Shown piece by piece: positions 26,509 to 36,040 of a DNA stretch of 64,000 nucleotides. Made by a program: the position numbers and the translations under genes. The notes under the pieces were generated by a model, which saw only the letters and a list, made by a program, of their open reading frames with translations, was not told the origin of the DNA and did no database searches. This DNA is from Actinoplanes siamensis (lineage in GTDB: Bacteria; Actinomycetota; Actinomycetes; Mycobacteriales; Micromonosporaceae). The stretch lies in the NCBI RefSeq assembly GCF_016862395.1, contig NZ_BOMW01000009.1, positions 1 through 64,000 of the forward strand, written 5' to 3'. Positions within the stretch are counted from its first letter, which is position 1, and every line of letters starts with the position of its first letter.

Positions 26509-27903
26509 ATGTCTTCTCACCGCGAAGCGCCGGAGATCAGCAAGGACCCGGTTGCCGACAGTTCCGACCTGTACGCGTTCGTCAGCCCCGACGATCCCGA
26601 CACGGTCACCATCATCGCGAACTACGTCCCGCTGCAGATCCCGGCGAGCGGTCCGAACTTCTTCGAGTTCGGCGACGACGTGCTCTACGAGATCCACATC
26701 GACGCGAACGGCGACGCGCGCCCGGACGTCACGTACCAGTTCCGGTTCGTCACCGAACTGCGCAACGACCGGACCTTCCTCTACAACACCGGCCAGATCG
26801 AGTCGCTGGACAGCGAGAACTGGAACCGGCGGCAGTTCTTCTCGGTGACCAAGGTCGACCGGCACGGCAAGCAGACCGTACTGGCCAAGAAGCTGCCCTG
26901 CCCGCCGTGCAACGTCGGCAAGATCTCCATCCCGGACTACGAGGGCCTCGCCGCCGACGCCGTGCACAAGCTGAAGAGCGGCGAGAAGGTCTTCGCCGGG
27001 CAGCGCGCCGACGCGTTCTTCGTCGACCTGGGCGCCATCTTCGACCTCGGCACGCTGCGCCCGTTCCAGGACAAGCACCTGGTCGGCCAGAAGTTGTTCA
27101 ACTACGCAGGCAAGGCCGTCAACGCCACCGACCAGACCAACGTGCACAGCATCGCGATCCAGATCCCGCTGCACATGGTCCGCCGGGACGGCAAGAAGCG
27201 GGTCAAGGCCAGCGACCCCGGCGCGGTGATCGGCGTGTGGACCTCGGCCAGCCGCCGCCAGGTCCAGGTCCGCAACGGCGACAGCAAGAACGCAGACGTG
27301 TACGTGGGCCCGCAGGTCCAGGTGTCGCGCCTGGGCAACCCGCTCTTCAACGAGGTCGTCGTCCCGATGGCGGAGAAGGACAGGTGGAACAGCCTGCCGC
27401 CGAGCGAGGACAAGAACTTCGCCGAGTTCGTCGCCAAGCCGGAGCTGGCGTCGCTGCTGCCGGTGCTCTACCCGGGCCTGTTCGACAACCTGGCCGCCCT
27501 GAACAAGGCCGGCAAGGACCGCGCCGACCTGCTCGCCATCCTGCTCACCGGCATCCCGGAGGGGATCGTCGACGGCTTCCAGAACAACACCGGCGAGCTG
27601 CAGGCCGACATGCTCCGGCTGAACACGGCGATCCCGCCGGCCGCCAAACCCAACGCGTTCGGCGTGGTCGGCGGTGACGTGGCGGGCTTCCCCAACGGCC
27701 GCCGGATCGCCGACGACGTGGTCTCCATCTCGCTGCGGGCCATCGCGGGCGTCACCGTGCCGCTGGTCGACAAGAAGTTCGAGCCGGACGCCGCCGCCGC
27801 TCTGGTCGAGCAGGGCCTGAGCATCAAGGACGTCAGCTCGCGCCTGCTCAAGAAGTTCCCCTACCTGGGTACCCCCTTCGACGGATTCTCGGTGCCGGCA
27901 TGA
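26509..27903 (+). CDS. DUF4331 family protein
   Basis: The 464-residue protein has the DUF4331 hallmark start (MSSHREAPEISKDPVADSSD, then LYAFVSPDDPDTVTIIANYV) and later family segments GQRADAFFVDLGAIFDLGTL, NVHSIAIQIPLHMVRRDG, NPLFNEVVVPMAEKDRWNSL and PNGRRIADDVVSISLRAIAG. The biochemical role of DUF4331 is unknown. Unlike many relatives it has no signal peptide of its own; the gene just before encodes a tiny Tat-signal protein, which could act as an export partner. GGAGGAA lies 9 nt before the ATG. It overlaps the next gene by ATGA. Confidence 0.93.
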   Translation: MSSHREAPEISKDPVADSSDLYAFVSPDDPDTVTIIANYVPLQIPASGPNFFEFGDDVLYEIHIDANGDARPDVTYQFRFVTELRNDRTFLYNTGQIESLDSENWNRRQFFSVTKVDRHGKQTVLAKKLPCPPCNVGKISIPDYEGLAADAVHKLKSGEKVFAGQRADAFFVDLGAIFDLGTLRPFQDKHLVGQKLFNYAGKAVNATDQTNVHSIAIQIPLHMVRRDGKKRVKASDPGAVIGVWTSASRRQVQVRNGDSKNADVYVGPQVQVSRLGNPLFNEVVVPMAEKDRWNSLPPSEDKNFAEFVAKPELASLLPVLYPGLFDNLAALNKAGKDRADLLAILLTGIPEGIVDGFQNNTGELQADMLRLNTAIPPAAKPNAFGVVGGDVAGFPNGRRIADDVVSISLRAIAGVTVPLVDKKFEPDAAAALVEQGLSIKDVSSRLLKKFPYLGTPFDGFSVPA

Positions 27904-28259
27904 GCCACTCCCATCACCACCACACGCTCGCCCCGTCGGGGCAGGGCACGGTCATGCTCAACATCGGCGGCACGATCGGCGCGCTGATCATCGACACCCC
28001 GGCCCGGTTCCACGGGCACGAGATCGAGATCAGCCCGGCGGACGCGCCGTCGCAGCGGCAGCACGCCGCGGTCCGGGCGCGGTACGTGCGCGGCGGCGTC
28101 ACCTACTGCGTCGTGATCGACGGCCTGGCCGAGGGCCGGTACGCGATCTGGGCCGACGGCGCGGAGCCGCTGACCGAGGTCGACGTCCGCGGTGGCTCGG
28201 TGGCTCAGTTCACCTGGCCGGAACAAGCTGTCCCCGGGAGAACACTGCTGACGGTCTAG
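27900..28259 (+). CDS. Small His-rich protein coupled to DUF4331
   Basis: The 119-residue protein starts MSHSHHHHTLAPSGQGTVML and continues NIGGTIGALIIDTPARFHGH, EIEISPADAPSQRQHAAVRA, EGRYAIWADGAEPLTEVDVR. The His-rich N-terminus could bind metal. The rest resembles a small beta-sheet protein seen in other actinobacteria as a hypothetical protein. ATG overlaps the DUF4331 stop (ATGA), so they are translated together. No signal peptide is visible. Confidence 0.8.
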   Translation: MSHSHHHHTLAPSGQGTVMLNIGGTIGALIIDTPARFHGHEIEISPADAPSQRQHAAVRARYVRGGVTYCVVIDGLAEGRYAIWADGAEPLTEVDVRGGSVAQFTWPEQAVPGRTLLTV

Positions 28260-28268
28260 GGTGGAGCG

Positions 28269-29258
28269 ATGGCGGGCCTCGTGGTCGACCTTCCGGTGCA
28301 CCAATCCCTGCGCACCAGTGATCTGGAGCAGGCCCGCGCCTTCTGCCGCAAGCTGTACTACGCCGCGCCGCGCATCGAGCCGGTCGGTGACCCCGGCCGG
28401 TTCGACTTCCGCGCCGACGTGGTCGAGCTGGGGTCGATCACGGTCGGCGAGGTGGGGCACGGCACCGACATCCGGGTCTGGATCGAGGGCCTGGAGACCG
28501 CGTACCAGGTGCTGGTGCCGCTGACCGGCGAGCTGCTCTCCCGGCACCGGGGCGCCGTGGTGCTCGCCGACCGGACCCGGGCCGTGGTGTTCCGGCCGGC
28601 CGGCGACATCGAACTGGAGTGGCCGGGGTCGTGCCGGCTGCTCAGCGTGAAGGTGGAGCGCGGCGCCCTGGAACGTGAGCTGGACGCCGCGCTGGACCAG
28701 CAGGTGGTCTCGCCGCTGCCGCTGGGCGCCAGCTTCGACCTGGTCGACGGGCCGGGGCGGACCTGGGTGGCGCTGGTCCGGCTGCTGCTCAACGAGCTGC
28801 GCGGCCCCGACGGCCTGGCCAGCCAGCCACGGATGGCCGCTCGCTGGCGTGACATGGTGGTCAGCGGGCTGGCGTTGACGGTGGAGCATCCGTACGGGGA
28901 GGAGCCGGCCGGACTGCAGGGGCCGTACCGGCCGCGCACGGTGAAACGGGCCCTGGACGCCATGCACGCCGAGCCGTGGCGGCAGTACTCGGTCCGGGAG
29001 CTGGCGACGGTCGCCGGGGTGGGCGTGCGGGTCCTGCAGGACGCCTTCCGCCAGCACGTGGGTATGTCCCCGCTGACCTACCTGCGGCGGCTGCGCCTGG
29101 ACGGGGTGCACGCCGATCTGAGCCGCGCGGATCCGGGTGCGGCGACTGTCAGCGAGGTGGCGTACAGCTGGGGGTTCACCCATCTGGGCCGGTTCGCGGG
29201 CGCCTACCGCGCCCGCTTCGGCGTCGCCCCCTCCACTACCCTCCGCGACCGCGGCTGA
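28269..29258 (+). CDS. AraC-family transcriptional regulator
   Basis: The 329-residue protein has an N-terminal cupin-like sensing part (residues about 10-190, SLRTSDLEQARAFCRKLYYA, FDFRADVVELGSITVGEVGH, VFRPAGDIELEWPG) and a C-terminal AraC DNA-binding domain with two helix-turn-helix units (YSVRELATVAGVGVRVLQDA, HVGMSPLTYLRRLRLDGVHA, SEVAYSWGFTHLGRFAGAYR). It begins 9 bp after the small His-rich protein and may control the module before it. The effector is unknown. Its tail sequence is echoed in the gap downstream and in the debris at 41.3 kb. Confidence 0.92.
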   Translation: MAGLVVDLPVHQSLRTSDLEQARAFCRKLYYAAPRIEPVGDPGRFDFRADVVELGSITVGEVGHGTDIRVWIEGLETAYQVLVPLTGELLSRHRGAVVLADRTRAVVFRPAGDIELEWPGSCRLLSVKVERGALERELDAALDQQVVSPLPLGASFDLVDGPGRTWVALVRLLLNELRGPDGLASQPRMAARWRDMVVSGLALTVEHPYGEEPAGLQGPYRPRTVKRALDAMHAEPWRQYSVRELATVAGVGVRVLQDAFRQHVGMSPLTYLRRLRLDGVHADLSRADPGAATVSEVAYSWGFTHLGRFAGAYRARFGVAPSTTLRDRG

Positions 29259-29555
29259 TCAGTCCGGTCCCGCCCTCGCGCTTGTCCCGCCACTTTCCGC
29301 GTCGTCGCCCCTGACCGGCCGCCACTACTTGCTACTCCGGCCGCGTCCTTGCACCACCCCGCGTGACCGCGGCTGACCAGCCCGGCGGCGTACCCTTCGG
29401 CGGCCGCCGAGCCGTTCCGCCGGCCGGCGCCGGTGGCTGCCCGGCCGCGTGCGTCGCCGGGCGTGCCTCCCCGGGAAGGGCGGCGAGCACCCGGGAGCCT
29501 GTGCCCTCGACCAGGTCGAGAGGCAACCGCCGGCGGCGCGACCCCCCCGCCCGGA
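29259..29555. other. Convergent gap with an echo of the AraC gene tail
   Basis: No gene is seen. The last 14 bp of the AraC gene plus flank (29245-29267) recur at 29363-29385 with 20 of 23 bases identical, so the sequence for DRG-stop and what follows appears twice, 118 bp apart. This looks like a duplicated gene tail. CCTCGACCAGGTCGAG near 29507 is a short palindrome of unknown use. Confidence 0.5.
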
Positions 29556-30788
29556 TCACAGCTCGATCCGCTGACCCTTGCCGATCACCACCACGCCGTT
29601 GTCGCTCACCGTGTAGAACTTGCGGTCGCGGTCCAGATCGACCCCGATCTGCGCGCCCTCCGGGATCGACACGTTCTTGTCGATGATGGCGTTGCGGACG
29701 ACCGCCCGCCGCCCCACCGAGACCCCCTCCATCAGCACCGCGCCGTCCACGTGCGCCCACGAGTTGACCCGGACGTTGGGCGAGATCACCGACCGCTCGA
29801 CCAGGGCGCCGGACACCACGACACCGGGGGAGATCATCGAGTCGATGGCGCGGCCCTGGCGGTCGTCGTAGCCGTGCACGAACTTCGCCGGCGGCCAGGA
29901 GCCGTAGTTGGTGAAGATCGGCCACTCGTGGTTGTACAGGTTGAAGACCGGCAGGGTGGCGATCAGGTCCAGGTGGGCCTCGTAGAACGAGTCCAGCGTC
30001 CCCACGTCGCGCCAGTAGCCGCGGTCGCGATCGGTCGCGCCCGGCACGTCGTTGTCGCGGAAGTCGTAGACGTTCGCCTCGCCGCGCTCGACGAGCATCG
30101 GGATGATGTTGCCGCCCATGTCGTGCTTGCTGTCCGGGTTCTGCGCGTCGGCGGTGACCGCCTCGCAGAGCGCGCGGGTGGTGAACACGTAGTTGCCCAT
30201 CGACGCGTACACCTCGTCGGGGGCGTCGGGCAGGCCGACGGCGTCGCGCGGCTTCTCCCGGAACGCGCGGATCCGCTTGCCGTCCGCGCCGACGTCGATC
30301 ACGCCGAACTGGTCGGCGAGCGACAGCGGCTGGCGGATGCCGGCCACGGTGACCGAGGCGCCCGAGGCGATGTGGTCGTTGACCATCTGCTTCGGGTCCA
30401 TCCGGTAGATGTGGTCGGCGCCGAAGACGATCACGTAATCGGGGGACTCGTCGTTGATCAGGTTGAGACTCTGGTAGATGGCGTCGGCCGAGCCGGCGAA
30501 CCAGCGTGGGCCGAGCCGCTGCTGGGCCGGCACCGGGGTGACGTAGTTGCCGAGCAGCGTGGACATCCGCCAGGTCTTGGAGATGTGCCGGTCGAGCGAG
30601 TGCGACTTGTACTGGGTCAGCACCACGATCTTGAGGTAACCGGCATTGGCGAGATTGGAGAGGACGAAATCGATCATGCGGTAGATGCCGCCGAACGGCA
30701 CACCGGGCTTGGCCCGGTCCGCGGTCAGGGGCATCAGGCGCTTGCCTTCTCCACCGGCCAGAACGATCGCAAGCACCTTGACAGCCAT
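29556..30788 (-). CDS. glgC: Glucose-1-phosphate adenylyltransferase
   Basis: GlgC makes ADP-glucose from glucose-1-phosphate and ATP, the committed step of bacterial glycogen synthesis. The 410-residue protein shows the nucleotide-binding start [38 protein letters not shown], the substrate site [52 protein letters not shown] and a left-handed beta-helix end ([20 protein letters not shown]). ATG 30788 gives the family-typical N-terminus. It is divergent from the glycosyltransferase gene glgA. Confidence 0.97.
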   Translation of the reverse strand: MAVKVLAIVLAGGEGKRLMPLTADRAKPGVPFGGIYRMIDFVLSNLANAGYLKIVVLTQYKSHSLDRHISKTWRMSTLLGNYVTPVPAQQRLGPRWFAGSADAIYQSLNLINDESPDYVIVFGADHIYRMDPKQMVNDHIASGASVTVAGIRQPLSLADQFGVIDVGADGKRIRAFREKPRDAVGLPDAPDEVYASMGNYVFTTRALCEAVTADAQNPDSKHDMGGNIIPMLVERGEANVYDFRDNDVPGATDRDRGYWRDVGTLDSFYEAHLDLIATLPVFNLYNHEWPIFTNYGSWPPAKFVHGYDDRQGRAIDSMISPGVVVSGALVERSVISPNVRVNSWAHVDGAVLMEGVSVGRRAVVRNAIIDKNVSIPEGAQIGVDLDRDRKFYTVSDNGVVVIGKGQRIEL

Positions 30789-31092
30789 GGGAAGGACGCT
30801 AATATGCCGGCCTTCCGTTCGCCACCGGAAAGTGTCGCGAACTTTGGTCAAGCTGCCGTGGCGCCGCTCTCCCGGATCAGCGACGTGATGATCCCGGGGT
30901 CGGCGGGGCGCCCGTGATGATAGCCCGGCACGAGATCCAACGCAGCTCCCGGGACATCGCCGCCGCCCGCCGGTCCGCACCGCCTCGGGCGCGGTGGCCG
31001 GGGCCCGGTCACCGCGACATTCGTTCGGCCCGGTCGCCGGGCGGGTCGCCGGACCGGATCGGGCCCGGCCGGGGTGGGCTATCCTGCGGGAC
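30789..31092. other. Divergent glgC/glgA promoter region
   Basis: The 304-bp gap between the two starts should hold both promoters. It is GC-rich except near 30795-30850. I see no clear -35/-10 pair or palindrome and no additional gene. Confidence 0.4.
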
Positions 31093-32292
31093 GTGGCTTC
31101 CGATCTCCGTGTGGACCTGCTGACCCGTGAGTACCCGCCGGAGGTGTACGGCGGCGCCGGCGTGCACCTGGAATACCTGACACGTGACCTGCGGCGGCTC
31201 GCCGACGTGCGGGTGCACTGCTTCGGGGCGCCGCGCTCGGAGGAGGGCGTCACGGCGTACCCGGAGCCGGCCGAGCTGGCCGGGGCGAACGCGGCGCTGC
31301 GCACGATGGGCGTCAACCTGGCGATGGCGTCCGGCACCGCCGGGTCCGACATCGTGCACAGCCACACGTGGTACGCGAACTTCGCCGGCCACACCGCGAA
31401 ACTGCTGCACGGCATCCCGCACGTGATGACCACGCACAGCCTGGAGCCGCTGCGCCCGTGGAAGGCGGAGCAGCTCGGCGGCGGGTACGCGCTCTCCTCG
31501 TTCTGCGAGCGCACCGCCGTGGAGAACGCCGACGCGATCATCGCGGTCTCCGGCGGGATGCGGCGGGACGTGCTCAAGGCGTACCCGTCGGTCGACCCGG
31601 CCAAGGTGCACGTCGTCTACAACGGCATCGACACCTCGCTCTACGCCCCGGACCGTGGCACGGACGTCGTCGACCGGCTGGGCATCGACCGCAACCGCCC
31701 GAGCGTCGTCTTCGTCGGCCGGATCACCCGGCAGAAGGGCCTGCCGTACCTGATGCGGGCCTGCCGCGACCTGCCGGCCGACGCGCAGATCATCCTGCTC
31801 GCCGGCGCCCCGGACACCCCGGAGATCGCCGCCGAGGTCGCCGAGCTGGCCTCCGAGCTGCGCGACGTGCGGGATCCGCAGGGCGTGATCTGGGTGCAGG
31901 AGATGCTGCCCAAGCATGAGGTGGTCCAGGTCCTCACGCACGCCACGGTCTTCGTCTGCCCGTCGGTCTACGAGCCGATGGGCATCGTCAACCTGGAGGC
32001 GATGGCCTGCGAGACCGCTGTGGTCGCCACCGCCACCGGCGGCATCCCCGAGGTGGTCGCGGACGGTGAGACCGGCCTGCTGGTGCCGATCGAGCAGACC
32101 GACGACGGGACGGGCACGCCGGTGCACCCGGAGCGGTTCGTCGCCGACCTGGCCGCCACGCTCACCAAGGTGCTCGGTGACCCGCAACTCGCGGAGCGGA
32201 TGGGCAAGGCCGGCCGGCGCCGCGCGGTCGAGCACTTCAGCTGGGCCCGCATCGCCGAGGACACGCTGGACGTCTACCGGTCGGTGCGGTGA
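31093..32292 (+). CDS. glgA: GT4 glycogen synthase / maltose-1-phosphate synthase (GlgA/GlgM)
   Basis: The 399-residue GT-B glycosyltransferase starts [20 protein letters not shown] and has [66 protein letters not shown] and the donor-site [20 protein letters not shown]. It uses ADP-glucose. Short GT4 proteins divergent from glgC in actinobacteria (Rv1212c) make maltose-1-phosphate for the GlgE pathway (GlgM), and this gene fits that group in arrangement and length, so GlgM activity is likely. GTG 31093 is preferred because the protein begins here as relatives do. Its stop overlaps the next gene start. Confidence 0.93.
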   Translation: MASDLRVDLLTREYPPEVYGGAGVHLEYLTRDLRRLADVRVHCFGAPRSEEGVTAYPEPAELAGANAALRTMGVNLAMASGTAGSDIVHSHTWYANFAGHTAKLLHGIPHVMTTHSLEPLRPWKAEQLGGGYALSSFCERTAVENADAIIAVSGGMRRDVLKAYPSVDPAKVHVVYNGIDTSLYAPDRGTDVVDRLGIDRNRPSVVFVGRITRQKGLPYLMRACRDLPADAQIILLAGAPDTPEIAAEVAELASELRDVRDPQGVIWVQEMLPKHEVVQVLTHATVFVCPSVYEPMGIVNLEAMACETAVVATATGGIPEVVADGETGLLVPIEQTDDGTGTPVHPERFVADLAATLTKVLGDPQLAERMGKAGRRRAVEHFSWARIAEDTLDVYRSVR

Positions 32293-33902
32293 CCACGGCC
32301 CGGCGTCTGCGCCTCGGATTGCTGCTGGCGGTGGTGCTGGTCGCCGCCGTGGCGATCGGGGCCGGGCTGGTCCGGGCCGCGTTCTACCAGGCGTCCGCGG
32401 CCTCGCCGGCGCCCGGCCCGCGCGCCGCGGTCACCCCGGTGGTGGGCACCGTGGGGCAGTGCGCCGGGCAGCCCGCGCAGGCCGCGCGGGAGCTGCGCGG
32501 CATGTGGCTGACCACGGTCTACAACCTGGACTTCCCGAGCCGGCCGGGGCTGAGCGAGGCCAAGGTCAGGGCGGAGTACCTGGGCTGGCTGGACCTCGCG
32601 GTCGCGCAGCGGCACAACGCCATCTTCGTGCACGTGCGGCCGAGCGGCGACGCGTTCTGGCCGTCCGAGTACGCGCCCTGGTCGAACTGGCTCACCGGCC
32701 GCTTCGACGGGAAGTCGCCGGGCTGGGACCCGATGGAGTTCATGGTCGCCGAGGCGCACGCGCGCGGGCTCGAGTTCCACGCGTGGTTCAACCCGTACCG
32801 TGGCACCCAACCGGCCCCGAGCGGTGTCGGCACCGACGCCGCCAAGCTGGCGCCGAACCATCCGCTGCGACTGCATCCGGAGTGGCGGATCGCCTACCCG
32901 AAGGGCCGGACCGGCCGTTTCTACTTCGACCCGGGCATCCCGGAGGCCCGCCGGTTCGTCGAGGACTCGATGCTCGAGGCGGTGCGCAGGTACGACGTCG
33001 ACGGCGTGCACTTCGACGACTTCTTCTACCCCTACCCGGAGCAGGACGAGGACTTCCCGGACGCCGCGTCGTACCAGAGGTACGGCGCCGGCCGGTCGAA
33101 GGCGGACTGGCGCCGGGACAACGTGAACACTCTGGTCCGGGAGATGCACGAGCGGCTGCAGCAGCTCAAGCCGTGGGTCAGGTTCGGGATCAGCCCGTTC
33201 GGCATCTGGCGTAACCGGGCGACCGACGCGAAGGGTTCCGCGTCCAGCGGCCTGGAGAGCTACGACGCCATCTACGCCGACACCCGCACGTGGGTGCGGT
33301 CCGGCTGGCTGGACTACATCGCGCCGCAGCTTTACTGGACGATCGGGTTCGACAAGGCCGACTACACCACGATGCTGAAGTGGTGGGCGGCGCTGACGGA
33401 GGGCACGAAGGTGCAGCTCTACATCGGGATGGCGGACTACCGGGTGGGGGAGAAGAACGACTGGAGCAAGCCCGCCATGCTGGACCGGGAGATGACCCTG
33501 AACCGGAAGTACGGCGTGCAGGGCGAGATCCATTACAGCGCCAGCCAGGTCCGCGACGACAAGCTCGGCGCGGTCACCCGGTACCGCGAGGCGCACTACG
33601 CGGCCCCGGCCCTGCCGCCCGGACCGGCCCGCCTCGGCGCCGCCGCGCCGGCCACCCCGCAGCTCACCGCGGCCCGCCGCGACCCGTCCGGCCGGCTGGT
33701 GCTGAACGCGACCGCGTTGAGCGCCACGAACTGGGCCCTCTACCGCACCACCGGCGGCCCGGCCACGCTGGTCGCCACCGGCCGCGCCGGCGCCGACATC
33801 GCCGACCCGCGGCCGGCGGCGAACGCCACCTACTGCCTGAGCGCGGTGGACCGCAACGGCAACGAGAGCCCGCTCAGCCCGGGGCTGGCGGCGGCTCAGT
33901 AG
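32289..33902 (+). CDS. GHL10 family glycoside hydrolase (YngK/FenI type), exported
   Basis: The 537-residue protein has one N-terminal hydrophobic helix (LRLGLLLAVVLVAAVAIGAG) used as signal or anchor, then a GHL10 TIM-barrel: ELRGMWLTTVYNLDFPSRPG, AIFVHVRPSGDAFWPSEYAP, LEFHAWFNPYRGTQ, VDGVHFDDFFYPYPE (acidic active-site region), VRFGISPFGIWRN, LDYIAPQLYWTIGFDKADY. A C-terminal Ig/FnIII-like domain follows (TPQLTAARRDPSGRLVLNAT). Relatives probably act on cell-wall or extracellular glycans; the substrate is unproven. GTG 32289 overlaps the glgA stop, linking it to the glycogen gene. Confidence 0.88.
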   Translation: MTTARRLRLGLLLAVVLVAAVAIGAGLVRAAFYQASAASPAPGPRAAVTPVVGTVGQCAGQPAQAARELRGMWLTTVYNLDFPSRPGLSEAKVRAEYLGWLDLAVAQRHNAIFVHVRPSGDAFWPSEYAPWSNWLTGRFDGKSPGWDPMEFMVAEAHARGLEFHAWFNPYRGTQPAPSGVGTDAAKLAPNHPLRLHPEWRIAYPKGRTGRFYFDPGIPEARRFVEDSMLEAVRRYDVDGVHFDDFFYPYPEQDEDFPDAASYQRYGAGRSKADWRRDNVNTLVREMHERLQQLKPWVRFGISPFGIWRNRATDAKGSASSGLESYDAIYADTRTWVRSGWLDYIAPQLYWTIGFDKADYTTMLKWWAALTEGTKVQLYIGMADYRVGEKNDWSKPAMLDREMTLNRKYGVQGEIHYSASQVRDDKLGAVTRYREAHYAAPALPPGPARLGAAAPATPQLTAARRDPSGRLVLNATALSATNWALYRTTGGPATLVATGRAGADIADPRPAANATYCLSAVDRNGNESPLSPGLAAAQ

Positions 33903-33948
33903 CCGGGCCGCAGGGGACCGCGGTGGCGCTGGCGGCCCCGGGCCCGGA

Positions 33949-34329
33949 TCAGGAGACCGAGCAAAAGACGGGCCGCCGGGAGCGGGCCAGCCCGGCCAGG
34001 CCGGTCAGGATCCGCCGGGCCACCGCCGGGTCGATCTTCTCGCCCTCCGCGGAGCGGACCGCGACCCAACTGCGCGCCAGGGCGTCGATGTCGGCCCTGG
34101 CCAGCGCCCGGGTCAGCGCCGGCAGCAGGGCCAGGATCAGCGGCGACTCCTCGTCGTTGACCTGTTCCGGGCCGTCCACGTCGTCGAGCGGGCGATCGAG
34201 CAGCAGGCTCTCCCACTCCTCCAGGGACGCGAAGACGTCGAAGTCGCCGAAGTCGACAGCGTCCCGGCCGGGGCCCTGCTCGGCCACGTCGTCGTTCGGC
34301 GCGGTGTAGAACTTGATGATCGTGCTCAC
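33949..34329 (-). CDS. Conserved hypothetical protein, 126 residues
   Basis: The protein starts MSTIIKFYTAPNDDVAEQGP, has an acidic middle (DFGDFDVFASLEEWESLLLD, VDGPEQVNDEESPLILALLP) and a helical end (TRALARADIDALARSWVAVR). It has no signal, membrane helix or catalytic motif. It ends on the minus strand 9 bp downstream of the ABC-F stop in the same direction, so the two probably share a transcript. I do not know a function. Confidence 0.7.
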   Translation of the reverse strand: MSTIIKFYTAPNDDVAEQGPGRDAVDFGDFDVFASLEEWESLLLDRPLDDVDGPEQVNDEESPLILALLPALTRALARADIDALARSWVAVRSAEGEKIDPAVARRILTGLAGLARSRRPVFCSVS

Positions 34330-34338
34330 CGCGCCAAC

Positions 34339-35970
34339 CTAGCCGGTCACCTTGCCGTCCGAGACCTCGAGGTGGCGGTTGGTCCGGACCGCGGCGAGCA
34401 TCCGGCGGTCGTGCGTGACCAGCAGAAGAGTTCCGGTGTACGACGACAGCGCCGACTCCAGCTGCTCGATCGCCGGCAGGTCGAGGTGGTTCGTCGGCTC
34501 GTCGAGCACCAGCAGGTTCACTCCGCGGGCCTGGAGCAGCGCCAGGGCCGCCCGGGTGCGCTCGCCCGGGGACAGCGAGCCGGCCGGCCGCAGCACGTGC
34601 GCCGCGCGCAGGCCGAACTTGGCGAGCAGCGTCCGGACCTCGGCGTCGCTGAACGTGGGCACCGCCGCGCCGAACGCCTGGGCCAGCGGCAGATCGCCGA
34701 GGAACAGCCCGCGCGCCTGGTCCACCTCGCCCACCACGACCCCCGGCCCGAGATGCCGCGCGCCCGAGTTCAGGCCGACCCGGCCGAGCAGGGCGGCCAG
34801 CAGCGTCGACTTCCCGGAGCCGTTCGCGCCGGTGATCGCCACCCGGTCGGCCCAGTCGATCTGCAGCGTGACCGGTCCCAGCGTGAACGAGCCACGCCGC
34901 ACCACGGCGTCGCGCAGCGTCGCCACCACGGCGCCGGCCCGCGGCGCCGCGGCGATCTCCATCCGCAGCTCCCACTCCTTGCGGGGCTCCTCGACCACCT
35001 CGAGCCGCTCGATCATCTTCTCCGTCTGGCGGGCCTTGGCGGCCTGCTTCTCGCTGGTCTCGCCGCGGAGGTTCTTGCCGATCTTGTCGTTGTCCGGGGC
35101 CTTGCGCCGGGCGTTGCGGACCCCCTTCTCCATCCAGGCGCGCTGGATCCGGGCGCGTTCGAGCAGTTCGTCCTTCTTGTCGGCATACTCCTCGTACTGT
35201 TCGCGCGCGTGCGCCCGGGCCCGCTCACGCTCGGCGAGGTAGGACGCGTAGCCACCGCCGTACACCCGGGTCTGTTGCTGGTGGAGATCGAGTTCGAGGA
35301 CCTTGGTGACGGTCCGGGTGAGGAACTCCCGGTCGTGGCTGACCAGCACGACGCCGGCCCGCAGCCCGGCCACGAACTGCTCCAGGAGGGCCAGCCCGGC
35401 CAGGTCCAGGTCGTTCGTCGGCTCGTCGAGCAGGTACGTGTCGTAGCGGCTGAGCAGCAGCGACGCCATGCCGGCCCGGGCCGCCTGGCCGCCGGAGAGC
35501 GCGGTCATCGGCAGCTCCAGGTCGATCCGCAGGTCGCCGGCGGCCAGCGTGGCCGCCCGCTCGTCGAGGTCCGCGCCGCCCAGGTCGAGCCAGCGTTCCA
35601 GGGCCGCCGCGTACCGGTCGTCGGCGCCGGTCGCGCCCGCCGCCAGCTCGTCGGCGGCCGCGTCCATCGCGGCCTGGGCGGCGGCGACGCCGGTGCGCCG
35701 GCCCAGGAAGGCGCGCACGGTCTCGCCGGCCCGCCGCTCGCGTTCCTGCGGGAGATAACCGACGTTGGCGGTGGGCGGGCCGAGCGTGACGCTGCCGGAC
35801 TCCGGTGGCAGCAGGCCCGCGAGGGTACGCAGGAGCGTGGTCTTCCCGGCGCCGTTGGCGCCCACCAGGCCGATCACGTCACCGGGCGCGACAACCAGGT
35901 CGAGGGCGGTGAACAGGCTGCGGTCGCCGTGCCCAGCGGCGAGGTCCCGGGCGATCAATGTGGCGCTCAT
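34339..35970 (-). CDS. ABC-F family ATPase
   Basis: The 543-residue soluble protein has two ABC domains and no membrane part. The first has Walker A LVGANGAGKTTLLR (about 35-48), signature LSGGQAARAGMASLLLS and LLDEPTNDLDLAGL; the second has ITGANGSGKSTLLAALLG (about 379), LSPGERTRAALALLQA and LVLDEPTNHLDLPAIEQLES. The charged linker between them (EQYEEYADKKDELLERARIQ) is the ABC-F P-site-tRNA-interaction region. ABC-F proteins act on ribosomes; some give resistance to macrolides, lincosamides or related drugs, others rescue stalled translation. The subgroup cannot be fixed by eye. Confidence 0.92.
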   Translation of the reverse strand: MSATLIARDLAAGHGDRSLFTALDLVVAPGDVIGLVGANGAGKTTLLRTLAGLLPPESGSVTLGPPTANVGYLPQERERRAGETVRAFLGRRTGVAAAQAAMDAAADELAAGATGADDRYAAALERWLDLGGADLDERAATLAAGDLRIDLELPMTALSGGQAARAGMASLLLSRYDTYLLDEPTNDLDLAGLALLEQFVAGLRAGVVLVSHDREFLTRTVTKVLELDLHQQQTRVYGGGYASYLAERERARAHAREQYEEYADKKDELLERARIQRAWMEKGVRNARRKAPDNDKIGKNLRGETSEKQAAKARQTEKMIERLEVVEEPRKEWELRMEIAAAPRAGAVVATLRDAVVRRGSFTLGPVTLQIDWADRVAITGANGSGKSTLLAALLGRVGLNSGARHLGPGVVVGEVDQARGLFLGDLPLAQAFGAAVPTFSDAEVRTLLAKFGLRAAHVLRPAGSLSPGERTRAALALLQARGVNLLVLDEPTNHLDLPAIEQLESALSSYTGTLLLVTHDRRMLAAVRTNRHLEVSDGKVTG

Positions 35971-36040
35971 CAGGCAGCCATCCTAAGCAGTCCGGTCCGG
36001 AAAGCTTCATGGCGGGCAGTCACCAGTCGATCACCGTTGC

